Positions 7,895 to 16,527 of a stretch of 22,645 nucleotides of DNA are shown in pieces (position 1 is the first letter of the stretch; each line of letters begins with the position of its first letter). Source of the stretch: a virus. The position numbers and the translations under genes are program-made. The notes under the pieces were generated by a model. The model saw only the letters and a list, made by a program, of their open reading frames with translations. It was not told where the DNA came from and searched no databases. The stretch lies in IMG/VR virus record IMGVR_UViG_3300031566_000394, positions 1-22,645 of that record; one strand, written 5' to 3'.

Positions 7895-10800
7895 CAGATG
7901 CGTCCCCGCATGGCTGCCTCATCTCGGGCACGGATTTCGGCCCTGACCTGTTCCATCGTAACGCCATGGATGTGGTAGGTATTGCCTGGTCCGCCGCCGA
8001 GGAAGCCTGCCTCGCCGGGAGCGGGGGAGGTGGTGGTCGGGACGTTGGTCTGCACGCCAGCGCCCGTCGGGTTCTGGGAGGCCGCCTGAGCGAGAATGGC
8101 GAACAGTCCAGACGAGCGAGCCAACTGCAGCGCTCGGATCGGATTGGTGAGCGGGAGCACGACTTCTGAGCCGCTCTCCCCGAGCAGCGCCACGATCGCG
8201 TCGTTGATGATGCCGCCCTTGGCGAGCGCCGCGTGAACGTGGTTGTGGTGCTGGGCCTCGACCCGAGAGCCATAGGGCTTGTCGCTGCGCCCGCCGGGAC
8301 CGGAGTAGATCAACTCCTGCAGCGTCCCATCGAGGAACGGCCAGAACGCCTGGTTGATCTTGAGCAGACCGGGGGAGTCGTAGTTGGAATCGTTGGGCGC
8401 CCCGAAGTCCACGGCCCGTGACGAGGCGTGATAGGAGGACCCACCAGGCCGGTAGGTCGAGTTGATCAGGTTCGGGATGCCAGCAGCGTTGAGGTACTGG
8501 ATCAGGTACGGGTACGACCCCGGCCCCTTGTTCTCGGCGAACGTCTGCTTCCACCCGGCGATGTCGAAGCCCTCGGGGAGCACCCCGGCGGGGACCCCAG
8601 CGTTGGCGATCTGCTGGGCCATGTGATCGGCGAACGAATCCTCGCCGCCTCGAATCCATTGGAGCAGGTCGTCCTTGAACCCCTCGATGGTCCCGGCGAC
8701 CATATCGACCACGAAGTTGCCAGGGAACATGCCGCGGAAGGTGTCGAGCAGTGGCTTGATCGTGTTGTTGTAGCCCGTCTCCAAGATGGAGGCAGCGACA
8801 CCTCCGATGACCTCGCGTCCCTTGGCAATGGCATCCCCCACGAACTCCTTGCCAGCCTCGAACGGGTTAGGAACCGAGAACCCGCCGATGTTGTATTGGT
8901 TGTCACCGAACACCTGCGTGTAGTCACCGCGCCTGAGCGAGTCCATCTGCTTGGGCGACAGGTTGGCAACGACCTCGGCGGGGATGACGGCTTCCCCCCG
9001 CTGCAGGAGAGCCAACTGCTCGTTGCTCATCACCGAGTCGCCGATGCGGTGGGTGCGTGAAGCAGCCTCACCGACGATGCCGCCCGTGTGGAACTCCGGC
9101 ACCGAGCCGATCCTCACCCCGGTGGGCATCGGGTTGCCGAGGCCGAACTTGCTGGCGACCTCGTTGACGATTCCAGCGAAGGGGTCCCAGACGTGCTCAA
9201 GGACCCAATTGATCGGGCCGCGGAACACGTCGGCGATGCCTCGGGCCACGCCCCCGATGGCTTCGGGGATGCCCACGATGAAGTCGATGACTCCCTGGAA
9301 CACCCCGGTGATCTGGTCCTTCAACCAGTTGAAGGTCGTGGAGACGACGTTCCAGATCGTCTCGCCTGCAGTCGTGAGGGTGGAGGCGATGCGGCCGGGG
9401 AGTTCTGAGAAGAAGGTCCAGACCCCATCCACGATGTCGGAGAAGCGGGCCTTCAACCAATCGAAGGTGGCAGAGATCCCGTTCCAGATCGTCTCGCCAG
9501 CGGTGGCCAAGAAGGACACCACGCGGCCGGGCAACTCTTGGAAGAAGGTCACCACACCATCAACGAGGTTCAAGAACTGATCCTTCAACCAGCCCCACGA
9601 AGTCTGGATTGCGTTCCAGATGAACTCGCCAGCGGTGCTGAGGAACCCGACAATCTGACCAGGCAACTCCTCGGCGAAGCCCACGACGGCCCAGAAGATG
9701 TCGTGAATCTGGTCCCGCAGCCACTCCCACGAGGTCTTGACTGCCTCCCAGATGAACTCCCCAATGCCCGCCAGGAGTTCGACAATCTTGCCGGGCATCT
9801 CAGTGAAGAAGGTCCACAACCACTCCCACACGGTGGGCCACGCCTCGGCGATGAAGTTGACCGCCGTCTGGAAGGCGGTCCAGATGAACTCGCCGAGTCC
9901 GGTCAGCAGATTCCAGATGGTTCCAGGGAGGCCGGTGAAGAAGTCCCACAGCCAGCCCCACAGGGTCGCGTAGAGGCCAGCCACGAACCGAACGGCCGCC
10001 TGGAAGGCATCCCACAACTTGGGACCGAGATCCTGCAACCAACCCCAGATCATGCCGGGCAAGTCCATAATGAACTTCGCAGAAGCGATGAACCCGTCAA
10101 CGAAGGTGAGGATCACGAGGCGGGCAACACCGAAGAACCCTGCCAGCAGGGTTTCAGCGGTCGCGAGGAAGGCGTCCCACATCATGCCAGGGAGTGACTT
10201 CATGAAGTCCCAGATGGCGGGGACAGCGATACTCAACCCCTGCAGGATCAGCCCAAGGATCGCCCCGCCAACCTCCCACAGCCCGCTGGCGATCGATCCA
10301 ACGATATTGACCAACTGAACGGGGAGGCTGAGGAACAAGTCGAGCAGGCCGCCGAACTTGCCGTTGGCGGCGTCGATGATGAACCCGACGATGGCCTCAC
10401 CGACCGCCCACACGGCATTCATGATGGTGCCGGGAAGGCCGGTGAAGAAGTCGATGACGCGGGGGCCGAACTCCACGAACGCTCCCACGAGGAGACCGGC
10501 GGCGTCCCCCATGAAGGACAGGATCTTGCCAGGCAACTCGGCGAACCAATTGAAGATCAGGGGGCCGTTGGTCGTCAGCCACTCGATGGCGCGCGGGATG
10601 AACTCGCCGATGGCGCTGACGATGCGGGGGATGACCTCAGTGATGATCAGGTAGGGGATGCCCACCAAGGCGGCGACGATGCCAATACCGATCCACTTGA
10701 GGGCGTTGAGCAACATCCCCGGACCGTTCTCCTTGAGCCAATCAAAGGCGGACCCAAGGGCATCGAGCAGCGCGGTCCCGATGCGAGGCACCCACTCGCT

Positions 10801-13800
10801 GAGGAACTCACCAATGCGGCCGAACGCACCGCCGATCATCTCGGCCAGGCTGATAGCGATGCTGCCGATGAACTCCGGGGAGTTGGAGATCGCATCCGCG
10901 ATGGAGGAGAAGATGGACGAGATGAGGTCGGGGAGGCGATCGAGGAACTCGGTCACCTTCGATGGCAGCGTGTCGAACACGAACCGGAAGATGTCCACGA
11001 ACCGATCGATCAGCCACCCACCGACAGGGCCAACAAGGTCACCGATCAGGCTGACGGACTCAGTGATGACCGTCCACAGCAACTTGCCCATCTCGACAGC
11101 CAGGGTCCCGATGAACTGACCCAAGCCCACGATCATGTTGAGCAGGCCCTCGATGATGGTGGGTCCGTACTCCAAGACGGCGTTGAAGATGGCGACGCCC
11201 GCCTGGGGCAGCCACTCGGTGAACAGCGTGTTGAGTCCTCCCAGCAACGCTCCGCCGATGGAGGCCAAGTTGCCAACGAGCCACTCGATGGCTCCGCTGA
11301 TCGCGTTGAGCAGGAACTCGCCGATCTTCTGGATGAGGGACTGCTCGTCCTCCGGCCCCGGAGCGACGGCTTCGCCGATGGCGTTGCCCGCCCCCGACGC
11401 GGCCGCTCCCCCGCCACCCGTGATGGCATCCCAGATGATGCTGGGGAGATCGCGCAGGAAGTCGAACCCAGCGACGATCCAGCCGCGCAGCGTCTCTCCG
11501 ATGTCGGGCAACTGATCGCCCAGGTTGGAGAAGAAGTCTCCGATCGAAGGGAGCACCTGGCCGAACACGAAGTTCAGAGCGTCGCCGAGTGCGGTGGGGA
11601 GCGTCGAGGTGATGAAGTTCCAGATGGCGTCGCCGACAGCGCCAGCGGCGTTGGACAGCCATCCCCAAGCGGCGCCGAACGCGTCCGCCAGGATCGGCCC
11701 GAGGAAGGCTCCCAGGTCACCGAGCAGGCCGGGGATCTGCTGCAGCGCTCCCCAGATGGCGCTCCCAAGGGTGGAAAGCATCTCGGGCACGCTGGTTACG
11801 AAGTCGCGGATGCCGCTGCCGATGTCGCCGAGGGAGTTCTCGATCATCTCCCATGCGGCGCCGAAGGCTTCGGTGACGCGCCCCCAACCCTCGGAGATCA
11901 TGTCCAGGTCGAGAGAGAAGATGCCCTTGAGGATGTCGAACAGACCGCCGAGCGCTCCCGTCAATCCGTTGACGATGCCCCGCAGGAGGTCAAAGACCGG
12001 CCCGATGATCGGGATGTTGCCGAAGGCTTCGAGGATGGTGTCCACGAAGGCGCCCAGCATCCGACTGACCTCGGCCGTCAGGCCAGAGACGCCGCCGAGG
12101 ATTCCGGTGACCAGACCATCGAACACCTGCTGCAGTCCGCCAACGATCTGATCGCCGTCGAGGTGGAAGATGCCAGCGATGATGTTCCAAAGGCCCCTCA
12201 GCGTGTCCGCCACGCCCGAGAAGATTTCTTGGATGTTCTGCCAAGCCCCCTGCACGGCCTGGCGGAACTCCTCGGATCGCTCGTAGACCGTCTTGATGAG
12301 AACGCCGACGGCGATGACAGCGATGGCGATGACCGCGGCGGTGGCCGCAACGCTGGTTCCGATGGCGGCGGCCACGCCAGCAAACCCACCACCAGCGGTG
12401 GTGAAGGCGGTAGACATGACGGTCCATGCTGCGATCATGGCATCGACGCCAGCGGCAGCATTGAACAGGGCGATAGCGGCCTTGTCGATGGCCACCCCAA
12501 TGGCCGCCGCTCCCTTGACGTACAGGAAGGCGGCCCCCAGGCCATACAACACGGGGATCATGTTGTCGCTGATGAAGTCCGCCAAGGGGATCAGCGCGGG
12601 GAGCAGCAACTCGATCACATCGAGGAACAGATCCGCTGCTTCCCATGCCACCTTGAACGCCGCGTAGAGGATCGTTCCGACGATCGGGGCAAGAGTCTTG
12701 GCGGTCTCGTAGAGACCCTGCAGGATCGGAACGCCAACGTCGCGGAGGAGGGCGAATAGGTCCGCCCCAACTCGGGCGAGTCCCTCCATCGCCGGAACGC
12801 CATACTGCTGGATCAGGCCGAATGCCCTCTCCGCGGCCGTGCCAATCGCGTCGAGGATCTCGTCAAGCCGACCGCTCTGCACGAAGTCGTTGATCCTGTC
12901 GGCGAGAGTCTGGATGATCGGGGCCAGGTTGTCGCCGATCTCCTTGAACAAGGAGTTGGCGTTGCCCTTGGTGTCGGCGAACCAGCCCTTCACTCGCTCC
13001 AAGACGGGACCGAGGGCGTCGCCGAAAGCCTCCACGAGTGAACTGATCGCCTCGCGCAGATCCTCCGACGATCGGTAGAGCAGCACGAAGAAGCCGACCG
13101 CTGCAGCCACGGCGGCTGCGATGGTCAGGAGGACCGGGTGGAACTCGGAGATGAACAGCAGTGCTCGGAAGGACTTGACCAGACCACCCAGGGTCTTGGT
13201 CATGATGCCCATGATCAGACTCACCGGCCCCATGGCCGCGAGGAGTGCTCCGAGAACGAACACGAACTTGAAGATTTCGGGGTTGGTGTCCGACATCTTC
13301 TTCACCCAATCGGCGATCTTGGATGCCATGTCGGTGAAGAAGTCGAGGACGCCGGACTCACCGATGGAGATGGCGAGGTCGATGAGGGCGTTCTTGAGCA
13401 TCAAGAACTGAATGGTGGCGCTCTCGCCGATCGTGTCGGCCATCCTCTGGGCTGAACCGCCAGCCAACTCCAACTCGGCGGTGAACTCGCGCAACTTGGC
13501 GGGGGTCTGACCCATGAGGCCCAAGAGGCCGGGACCAGCGCGCTGGCCGAACAACTTCATGATGTCGCCGGTACGGGCGCCCTTGACGCGCAACTCCTCG
13601 ATCACGTCGGCGAGGGGGATCATGTTGCCGGTGGAGTCGAAGATTTGCAGGTCGAGGCGACCGTAGGTGTCCTTCAAGTCCTCCACCGACGACCCGGTGG
13701 CGGACAGCGCCTCGTTCATCTGCTGAGTCGTGATCTGTCCGGCATCCACCAGAGAGAGAAGTTCGCGACGCGTGTCCTCAAGACTCACGTCGTCAGCCTG

Positions 13801-14712
13801 AGCGAATGCCTCCTCCACCGAGAGGCCGAACTTGGTGAAGATTTCCTCGCTCCGCTGCGTCGGGATAGCCAGGCGGGTGATGATGCCTCGAAGGGCCGTG
13901 CCGCCCACGGTGGCGTCGAAGCCCGACTGAGCCAACAGGCCGAGGGCGGCCGCGGTCTCCTCGAAGGAGAGGCCAGCCTGAGAGGCGACGGGACCGGCGT
14001 AACGGAAGGCGTCGGTGAGGCCCGTGATGTCGGTGGTGGTGAGGGCCGAGGTCTTGGCGATCACGTCGGTGAGACGCTCGAACTCGCCAGCCAGGCCGCC
14101 CATGTCGGACTTCATGCCGCCGAAGATCGACTCGCCTCCCTCACCCAGCGTTCCACCGAAGCCGGTGAACACCTGGATGAGTCGATCCGAAGCGTCGGCG
14201 AGAGAGATGCTCTCAGCCGTAGCCACGTTGATGACCGCGGGCATCGTGGCGATGATGGCCTGGACATCAAGACCGGCGCGGGCCAGGTCGGTGAAGCCCT
14301 GAGCGACCTCGATGGCCGAGAACTTGCCCTGTCGCCCGAACTCGCGAGCGGCGTCCGACAGGTCCTCGTAGAACTTGACGCCCTCGACCGTGTTGAGGTC
14401 GATCTCAGAGACGGCGGCGACCGTGCGAACAGCCTCATCGAAGTCAGCCGCAGCGCCGATCGACGCCTGAGCCATGCGGATCAGGGGTCGGGTGACGCCG
14501 TAGGTCATCGCAAGACCCGTCTGGGTCATGCGCGTTCCGGCTCGGGTGAGGTTGTCGCCCAGGGTGGTCAGTTGCGCGTTGAGTCCACCGAGGTTTCCCG
14601 TGGCGGCGCCAGCCTGGCCGCCAAGGCCACGCAGTTGGCCCTGCAGGGTCGCCGCGAACCCCGACGTGTCGGGGATGATCCGAATAGTTGCAGAACCGAC
14701 GACCTCAGGCAT
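7894..14712 (-). CDS. Tail tape measure protein with M15-like peptidase domain
   Basis: A 2272-aa protein, the longest in the window. ATG 14712 has a weak GGGG Shine-Dalgarno. Residues 80-420 match the TP901-type tape measure core (FDEAVRTVAAVSE, LTDVIAKTSALTTTD, FEETAAALGLLAQSG, GGTALRGIITRL). Hydrophobic stretches lie at about 482-503, 523-547 and 775-807. Residues 900-1815 are helical and Trp-rich, ending in six 44-residue repeats (1550-1814). GGIVGEAASR and LLQRGEAVIPAEVV follow. Residues about 2050-2165 resemble an M15/VanY-type zinc peptidase: SYHASSRAVDFG and HHNHVHAA supply the expected H, D and H ligands. The protein sets tail length and probably carries a peptidoglycan-cleaving domain into the wall at infection. 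Catalytic activity is inferred. Confidence 0.93.
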   Translation of the reverse strand: MPEVVGSATIRIIPDTSGFAATLQGQLRGLGGQAGAATGNLGGLNAQLTTLGDNLTRAGTRMTQTGLAMTYGVTRPLIRMAQASIGAAADFDEAVRTVAAVSEIDLNTVEGVKFYEDLSDAAREFGRQGKFSAIEVAQGFTDLARAGLDVQAIIATMPAVINVATAESISLADASDRLIQVFTGFGGTLGEGGESIFGGMKSDMGGLAGEFERLTDVIAKTSALTTTDITGLTDAFRYAGPVASQAGLSFEETAAALGLLAQSGFDATVGGTALRGIITRLAIPTQRSEEIFTKFGLSVEEAFAQADDVSLEDTRRELLSLVDAGQITTQQMNEALSATGSSVEDLKDTYGRLDLQIFDSTGNMIPLADVIEELRVKGARTGDIMKLFGQRAGPGLLGLMGQTPAKLREFTAELELAGGSAQRMADTIGESATIQFLMLKNALIDLAISIGESGVLDFFTDMASKIADWVKKMSDTNPEIFKFVFVLGALLAAMGPVSLIMGIMTKTLGGLVKSFRALLFISEFHPVLLTIAAAVAAAVGFFVLLYRSSEDLREAISSLVEAFGDALGPVLERVKGWFADTKGNANSLFKEIGDNLAPIIQTLADRINDFVQSGRLDEILDAIGTAAERAFGLIQQYGVPAMEGLARVGADLFALLRDVGVPILQGLYETAKTLAPIVGTILYAAFKVAWEAADLFLDVIELLLPALIPLADFISDNMIPVLYGLGAAFLYVKGAAAIGVAIDKAAIALFNAAAGVDAMIAAWTVMSTAFTTAGGGFAGVAAAIGTSVAATAAVIAIAVIAVGVLIKTVYERSEEFRQAVQGAWQNIQEIFSGVADTLRGLWNIIAGIFHLDGDQIVGGLQQVFDGLVTGILGGVSGLTAEVSRMLGAFVDTILEAFGNIPIIGPVFDLLRGIVNGLTGALGGLFDILKGIFSLDLDMISEGWGRVTEAFGAAWEMIENSLGDIGSGIRDFVTSVPEMLSTLGSAIWGALQQIPGLLGDLGAFLGPILADAFGAAWGWLSNAAGAVGDAIWNFITSTLPTALGDALNFVFGQVLPSIGDFFSNLGDQLPDIGETLRGWIVAGFDFLRDLPSIIWDAITGGGGAAASGAGNAIGEAVAPGPEDEQSLIQKIGEFLLNAISGAIEWLVGNLASIGGALLGGLNTLFTEWLPQAGVAIFNAVLEYGPTIIEGLLNMIVGLGQFIGTLAVEMGKLLWTVITESVSLIGDLVGPVGGWLIDRFVDIFRFVFDTLPSKVTEFLDRLPDLISSIFSSIADAISNSPEFIGSIAISLAEMIGGAFGRIGEFLSEWVPRIGTALLDALGSAFDWLKENGPGMLLNALKWIGIGIVAALVGIPYLIITEVIPRIVSAIGEFIPRAIEWLTTNGPLIFNWFAELPGKILSFMGDAAGLLVGAFVEFGPRVIDFFTGLPGTIMNAVWAVGEAIVGFIIDAANGKFGGLLDLFLSLPVQLVNIVGSIASGLWEVGGAILGLILQGLSIAVPAIWDFMKSLPGMMWDAFLATAETLLAGFFGVARLVILTFVDGFIASAKFIMDLPGMIWGWLQDLGPKLWDAFQAAVRFVAGLYATLWGWLWDFFTGLPGTIWNLLTGLGEFIWTAFQTAVNFIAEAWPTVWEWLWTFFTEMPGKIVELLAGIGEFIWEAVKTSWEWLRDQIHDIFWAVVGFAEELPGQIVGFLSTAGEFIWNAIQTSWGWLKDQFLNLVDGVVTFFQELPGRVVSFLATAGETIWNGISATFDWLKARFSDIVDGVWTFFSELPGRIASTLTTAGETIWNVVSTTFNWLKDQITGVFQGVIDFIVGIPEAIGGVARGIADVFRGPINWVLEHVWDPFAGIVNEVASKFGLGNPMPTGVRIGSVPEFHTGGIVGEAASRTHRIGDSVMSNEQLALLQRGEAVIPAEVVANLSPKQMDSLRRGDYTQVFGDNQYNIGGFSVPNPFEAGKEFVGDAIAKGREVIGGVAASILETGYNNTIKPLLDTFRGMFPGNFVVDMVAGTIEGFKDDLLQWIRGGEDSFADHMAQQIANAGVPAGVLPEGFDIAGWKQTFAENKGPGSYPYLIQYLNAAGIPNLINSTYRPGGSSYHASSRAVDFGAPNDSNYDSPGLLKINQAFWPFLDGTLQELIYSGPGGRSDKPYGSRVEAQHHNHVHAALAKGGIINDAIVALLGESGSEVVLPLTNPIRALQLARSSGLFAILAQAASQNPTGAGVQTNVPTTTSPAPGEAGFLGGGPGNTYHIHGVTMEQVRAEIRARDEAAMRGRI
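9271..10065 (-). repeat. Six 132-bp (44-aa) repeats in the tape measure gene
   Basis: Six consecutive units with consensus .LPG.I...L...GE.IW.A....W.WL.D....V..F.. ; the first five are exactly 44 residues by count and the last is 45. LPG at position 2 and the GE.IW block are most conserved. The protein repeat is clear, but the DNA copies are diverged. The two upstream units (DLPGMIW, GLPGTIW) are less like the other four. Confidence 0.85.
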
Positions 14713-14741
14713 GGCGCCCCATCACGAAAACGAGAATCCCT

Positions 14742-14763
14742 TCCCAGAGTAGTACCCCTGGGA
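14742..14763 (-). promoter_or_regulatory. Small hairpin with TACTCT hexamer before the tape measure
   Basis: The 57-base gap between the chaperone and tape measure genes holds an inverted repeat, TCCCAG with CTGGGA around a 10-base loop. On the minus strand it contains TACTCT (14751-14746), 33 bases before the tape measure start. It could be a weak terminator or attenuator, or the -10 of an internal promoter. No good -35 is visible. Confidence 0.3.
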
Positions 14764-14769
14764 CCCCGT

Positions 14770-15488
14770 TTACCGCGTGACCACGTTGTTCAGTGTGTGC
14801 TGGTCGGCGAAGGGGTCCTCGTCGTCGTCCCACCATGACGGCGCCTCCATGCCCTGCATCGAGGCGGGCAAGGACGGATCATCGATGACGACTCCACCAC
14901 CAGAGCCGATCTTACCCTCAAGGGCGGCGTTGACCTTCTTGCGTCCATCCTGATCGGCCCACGACAGCAGGTCCGCGTAGACGAAGTTCAGCAGTTCGAG
15001 GACGGATACTTGAGCAAGCCTGCGCCCGCTGTGGACGAACTTCCCGTCCACTTCATGCGCGTTAGCCAGCGTCCACAGCGCGAGGCCGAGGACTACTCGG
15101 TAGGGCGGCCGCCCACCATCTCGATCAGGCCCTCAACGATCTTGTTCAACTCATCGATCTTGATGATCGGAGCCGCGGTACGGAGCAGGCGCTCGAAGGC
15201 GGGCTGGTCCTCGGGGGTGATGGCGGCGTTGAGGAACTCGCGCACGGCCCTCAACTGCTCGGCCGGAGTGGCGGCCGGATCGGCGGCGACACCGAGGTCC
15301 AGCAGCACGATGCCCGGCAGTTCGGCGACGACGTGGAACGTCTGATCGCGCACGGGGAAGGTGCGCTCCGTTCCGTCCGCCTCGGCCTTCAAGGCGGTGT
15401 ACGCCTCGGTTCCGAGAGACGGTGCTGCCTCGGGCGCTGCCTCGGGGTCGGAAGCCGCGTCGGCGGCCTGGGGCTGGACATCCGTCAT
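14770..15488 (-). CDS. Tail assembly chaperone, long frameshifted form (gpGT-like)
   Basis: The -1 frame continues from the end of the short chaperone without a stop to TAA at 14770, giving a fusion of about 239 aa. The extension reads ...LALWTLANAHEVDGKF, then SVLELLNFVYADLLSWAD, GRKKVNAALEG, ending near LNNVVTR. LANAHEVDG followed by a short helical domain is typical of the T part in actinophages. No ribosome binding site precedes a start codon in this frame, which supports frameshifting over separate initiation. G/GT fusions bind the tape measure and recruit tube subunits. The exact fusion residue is not certain. Confidence 0.75.
15093..15488 (-). CDS. Tail assembly chaperone, short form (gpG-like)
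   Basis: A 131-aa protein. I chose ATG 15488 (MTDVQPQAADAAS) over an upstream in-frame start because AAAGGAA precedes it and a good promoter ends just before it. The upstream extension overlaps the promoter and the previous stop. Residues 1-40 are Ala/Pro/Asp-rich and probably disordered. Residues 45-131 are a small alpha/beta domain (TFPVRDQTFHVVAELPGIVLL, cut here at 20 residues or fewer: FPVRDQTFHVVAELPG) followed by helices with LNKIVEGLIEMVGGRPTE at the C-terminus. The GGRPT ending immediately before the tape measure is typical of actinophage chaperones. The short form should be made in excess over the frameshifted form and keep the tape measure soluble during tail assembly. Confidence 0.85.
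   Translation of the reverse strand: MTDVQPQAADAASDPEAAPEAAPSLGTEAYTALKAEADGTERTFPVRDQTFHVVAELPGIVLLDLGVAADPAATPAEQLRAVREFLNAAITPEDQPAFERLLRTAAPIIKIDELNKIVEGLIEMVGGRPTE
15096..15132 (-). other. Predicted -1 frameshift region
   Basis: The last -1-frame stop is TGA 15135-15133 and the zero-frame stop is TAG 15095-15093, so slippage must fall between them. No textbook X XXY YYZ heptamer is present. G-GGC-GGC and C-CCT-ACC allow P-site re-pairing only. A perfect 12-bp palindrome, GGGCGGCCGCCC, lies at 15103-15114. Confidence 0.6.
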
Positions 15489-15516
15489 GGGTGTTCCTTT
15501 CGCTGTGGACGTGTCG

Positions 15517-15545
15517 AGTGTATTCGATAGTCCGACAGATTTCAA
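15517..15545 (-). promoter_or_regulatory. Promoter for the chaperone/tape measure genes
   Basis: Minus-strand TTGAAA (15545-15540), a 17-base spacer and TACACT (15522-15517), close to the sigma-70/SigA consensus. The -35 overlaps the stop of the upstream gp10-like gene. The predicted transcript would start near 15510 and have a leader of about 22 bases carrying AAAGGAA. Confidence 0.6.
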
Positions 15546-15952
15546 TTGATGACCGACTTCAACGCGTTCCACAGGAAGGGGTTCGCGGTGGTGCCTGGGT
15601 GGTTGACCCGAGGAGTGTAGACGATGAAGCCGCTCCGGCTGGGGAAGCGCAGCAGCGAGACGTTGCGGGCCTCGATGGGGTGCTCACGGGTCCCCTCGTG
15701 GACGAAGAAGGCGTAGGAGATGTTGGCCGACACCCTGACTTCGGTGCCTTCCACCCTCCGAGAGATCGAGGTGATTCCAACACTGCGCCGGAGGGCGCCG
15801 CTAGCAACGGGGGCGTCGCGGCGCCCTCGGTCGGCCGTCTTGCGTCCGAGTTCGATGATGTAGCGACCGACCATCCCGCTCGGCGACTTGAGTACGCGGT
15901 CCAGCGCGATGTAGTCGAGCCGGAGGATGACCTGGGTCTTGATGCCCGCCAT
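15542..15952 (-). CDS. HK97 gp10-like tail completion/neck protein
   Basis: A 136-aa protein. ATG 15952 follows the previous stop by 8 bases and has GAGGTG overlapping that stop. The sequence matches the HK97 gp10-like family: a helical start, then GRRDAPVASGALRRSVG, a strand-rich middle with AFFVHEGTREHPIEA, LRFPSRSGFIVY, and the C-terminal VNHPGTTANPFLWNAL motif. Family proteins sit at the head-proximal end of the tail or in the neck and help join head and tail. Its place after the connector and before the chaperone is the usual siphovirus order. Confidence 0.85.
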   Translation of the reverse strand: MAGIKTQVILRLDYIALDRVLKSPSGMVGRYIIELGRKTADRGRRDAPVASGALRRSVGITSISRRVEGTEVRVSANISYAFFVHEGTREHPIEARNVSLLRFPSRSGFIVYTPRVNHPGTTANPFLWNALKSVIN

Positions 15953-15960
15953 GGGTCACC

Positions 15961-16527
15961 TCACGATGAGCCAGGTTCGCCGTACCAGCAGGAGTCGAGT
16001 TCAAAGCCGTAGGTCAGGGTCCACCCAGCGCACCCGCCGCGCGGACCCTCGGGAGTCACGTCGCCGATGGCGAACTCAAGGCACTCGGCATCCTCGGTGG
16101 TAGGGAACAAGAGGCCCTGGCATTGGGCCGAATCGATGCAGCAACGGAGAACCTGCAGGTCGATGAGCAGGTTCTCTGCTGCCGCCTGCATCTCAGCGGC
16201 GGGAGGGAAGGGGTTGGTGGCGTTGTCCTTGAGCGTGGGGAAGCACGGCCTCATCAGGCGCACGCCGATGTCGGCCACGCCGCCAACGTCTCCGCACTTG
16301 GCCCAGACCTTCTCGCCCGTGATGTAGGCAGCGTTGTCGAATCCAATCCGAGGACGGATGCGGTCAAGCCAGATCGCGAGGAAGTCGCAGCAATCGTCAG
16401 GCGGCTTGTTGTGGCTGATGTAGCAGTCCGCCGGGGCGCCATCGGGCGTGTCCACCAGACAGTTGCAGGCCACGTCGAGGATGGACTGCATCATGTTGTT
16501 GATGTGGTCGGGGTTGAGGAGAGCCAT
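15961..16527 (-). CDS. Head-tail connector-like protein, Cys-rich
   Basis: A 188-aa protein. ATG 16527 (MALLNPDHINN) overlaps the adaptor stop by one base (TGATG). A longer frame upstream is rejected because it lies wholly within the adaptor gene. The sequence begins with helices, then ADCYISHNKPPDDCCDFLAI, WLDRIRPR, MRPCFPTLKDN and a C-terminal GWTLTYGFELDSCWYGE. It has 13 cysteines by my count, including two CC pairs. I do not recognise it from motif alone. Its position between the adaptor and the gp10-like gene is that of a connector or tail terminator. Function is inferred from order. Confidence 0.65.
   Translation of the reverse strand: MALLNPDHINNMMQSILDVACNCLVDTPDGAPADCYISHNKPPDDCCDFLAIWLDRIRPRIGFDNAAYITGEKVWAKCGDVGGVADIGVRLMRPCFPTLKDNATNPFPPAAEMQAAAENLLIDLQVLRCCIDSAQCQGLLFPTTEDAECLEFAIGDVTPEGPRGGCAGWTLTYGFELDSCWYGEPGSS

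Noticed and set aside
9271-10065. Repeats considered as CRISPR
   Set aside because: They are in-frame coding repeats of 132 bp with no spacers and no short palindromic repeat.
13645-14838. Plus-strand open frame (397 codons)
   Set aside because: Antisense to the tape measure core; no recognisable domain, and it crosses the chaperone-tape measure boundary.
14770-15051. Second chaperone frame as a free gene
   Set aside because: No Shine-Dalgarno precedes GTG 15051 and conserved LANAHEVDG lies upstream of any start, so a frameshifted product is more likely.
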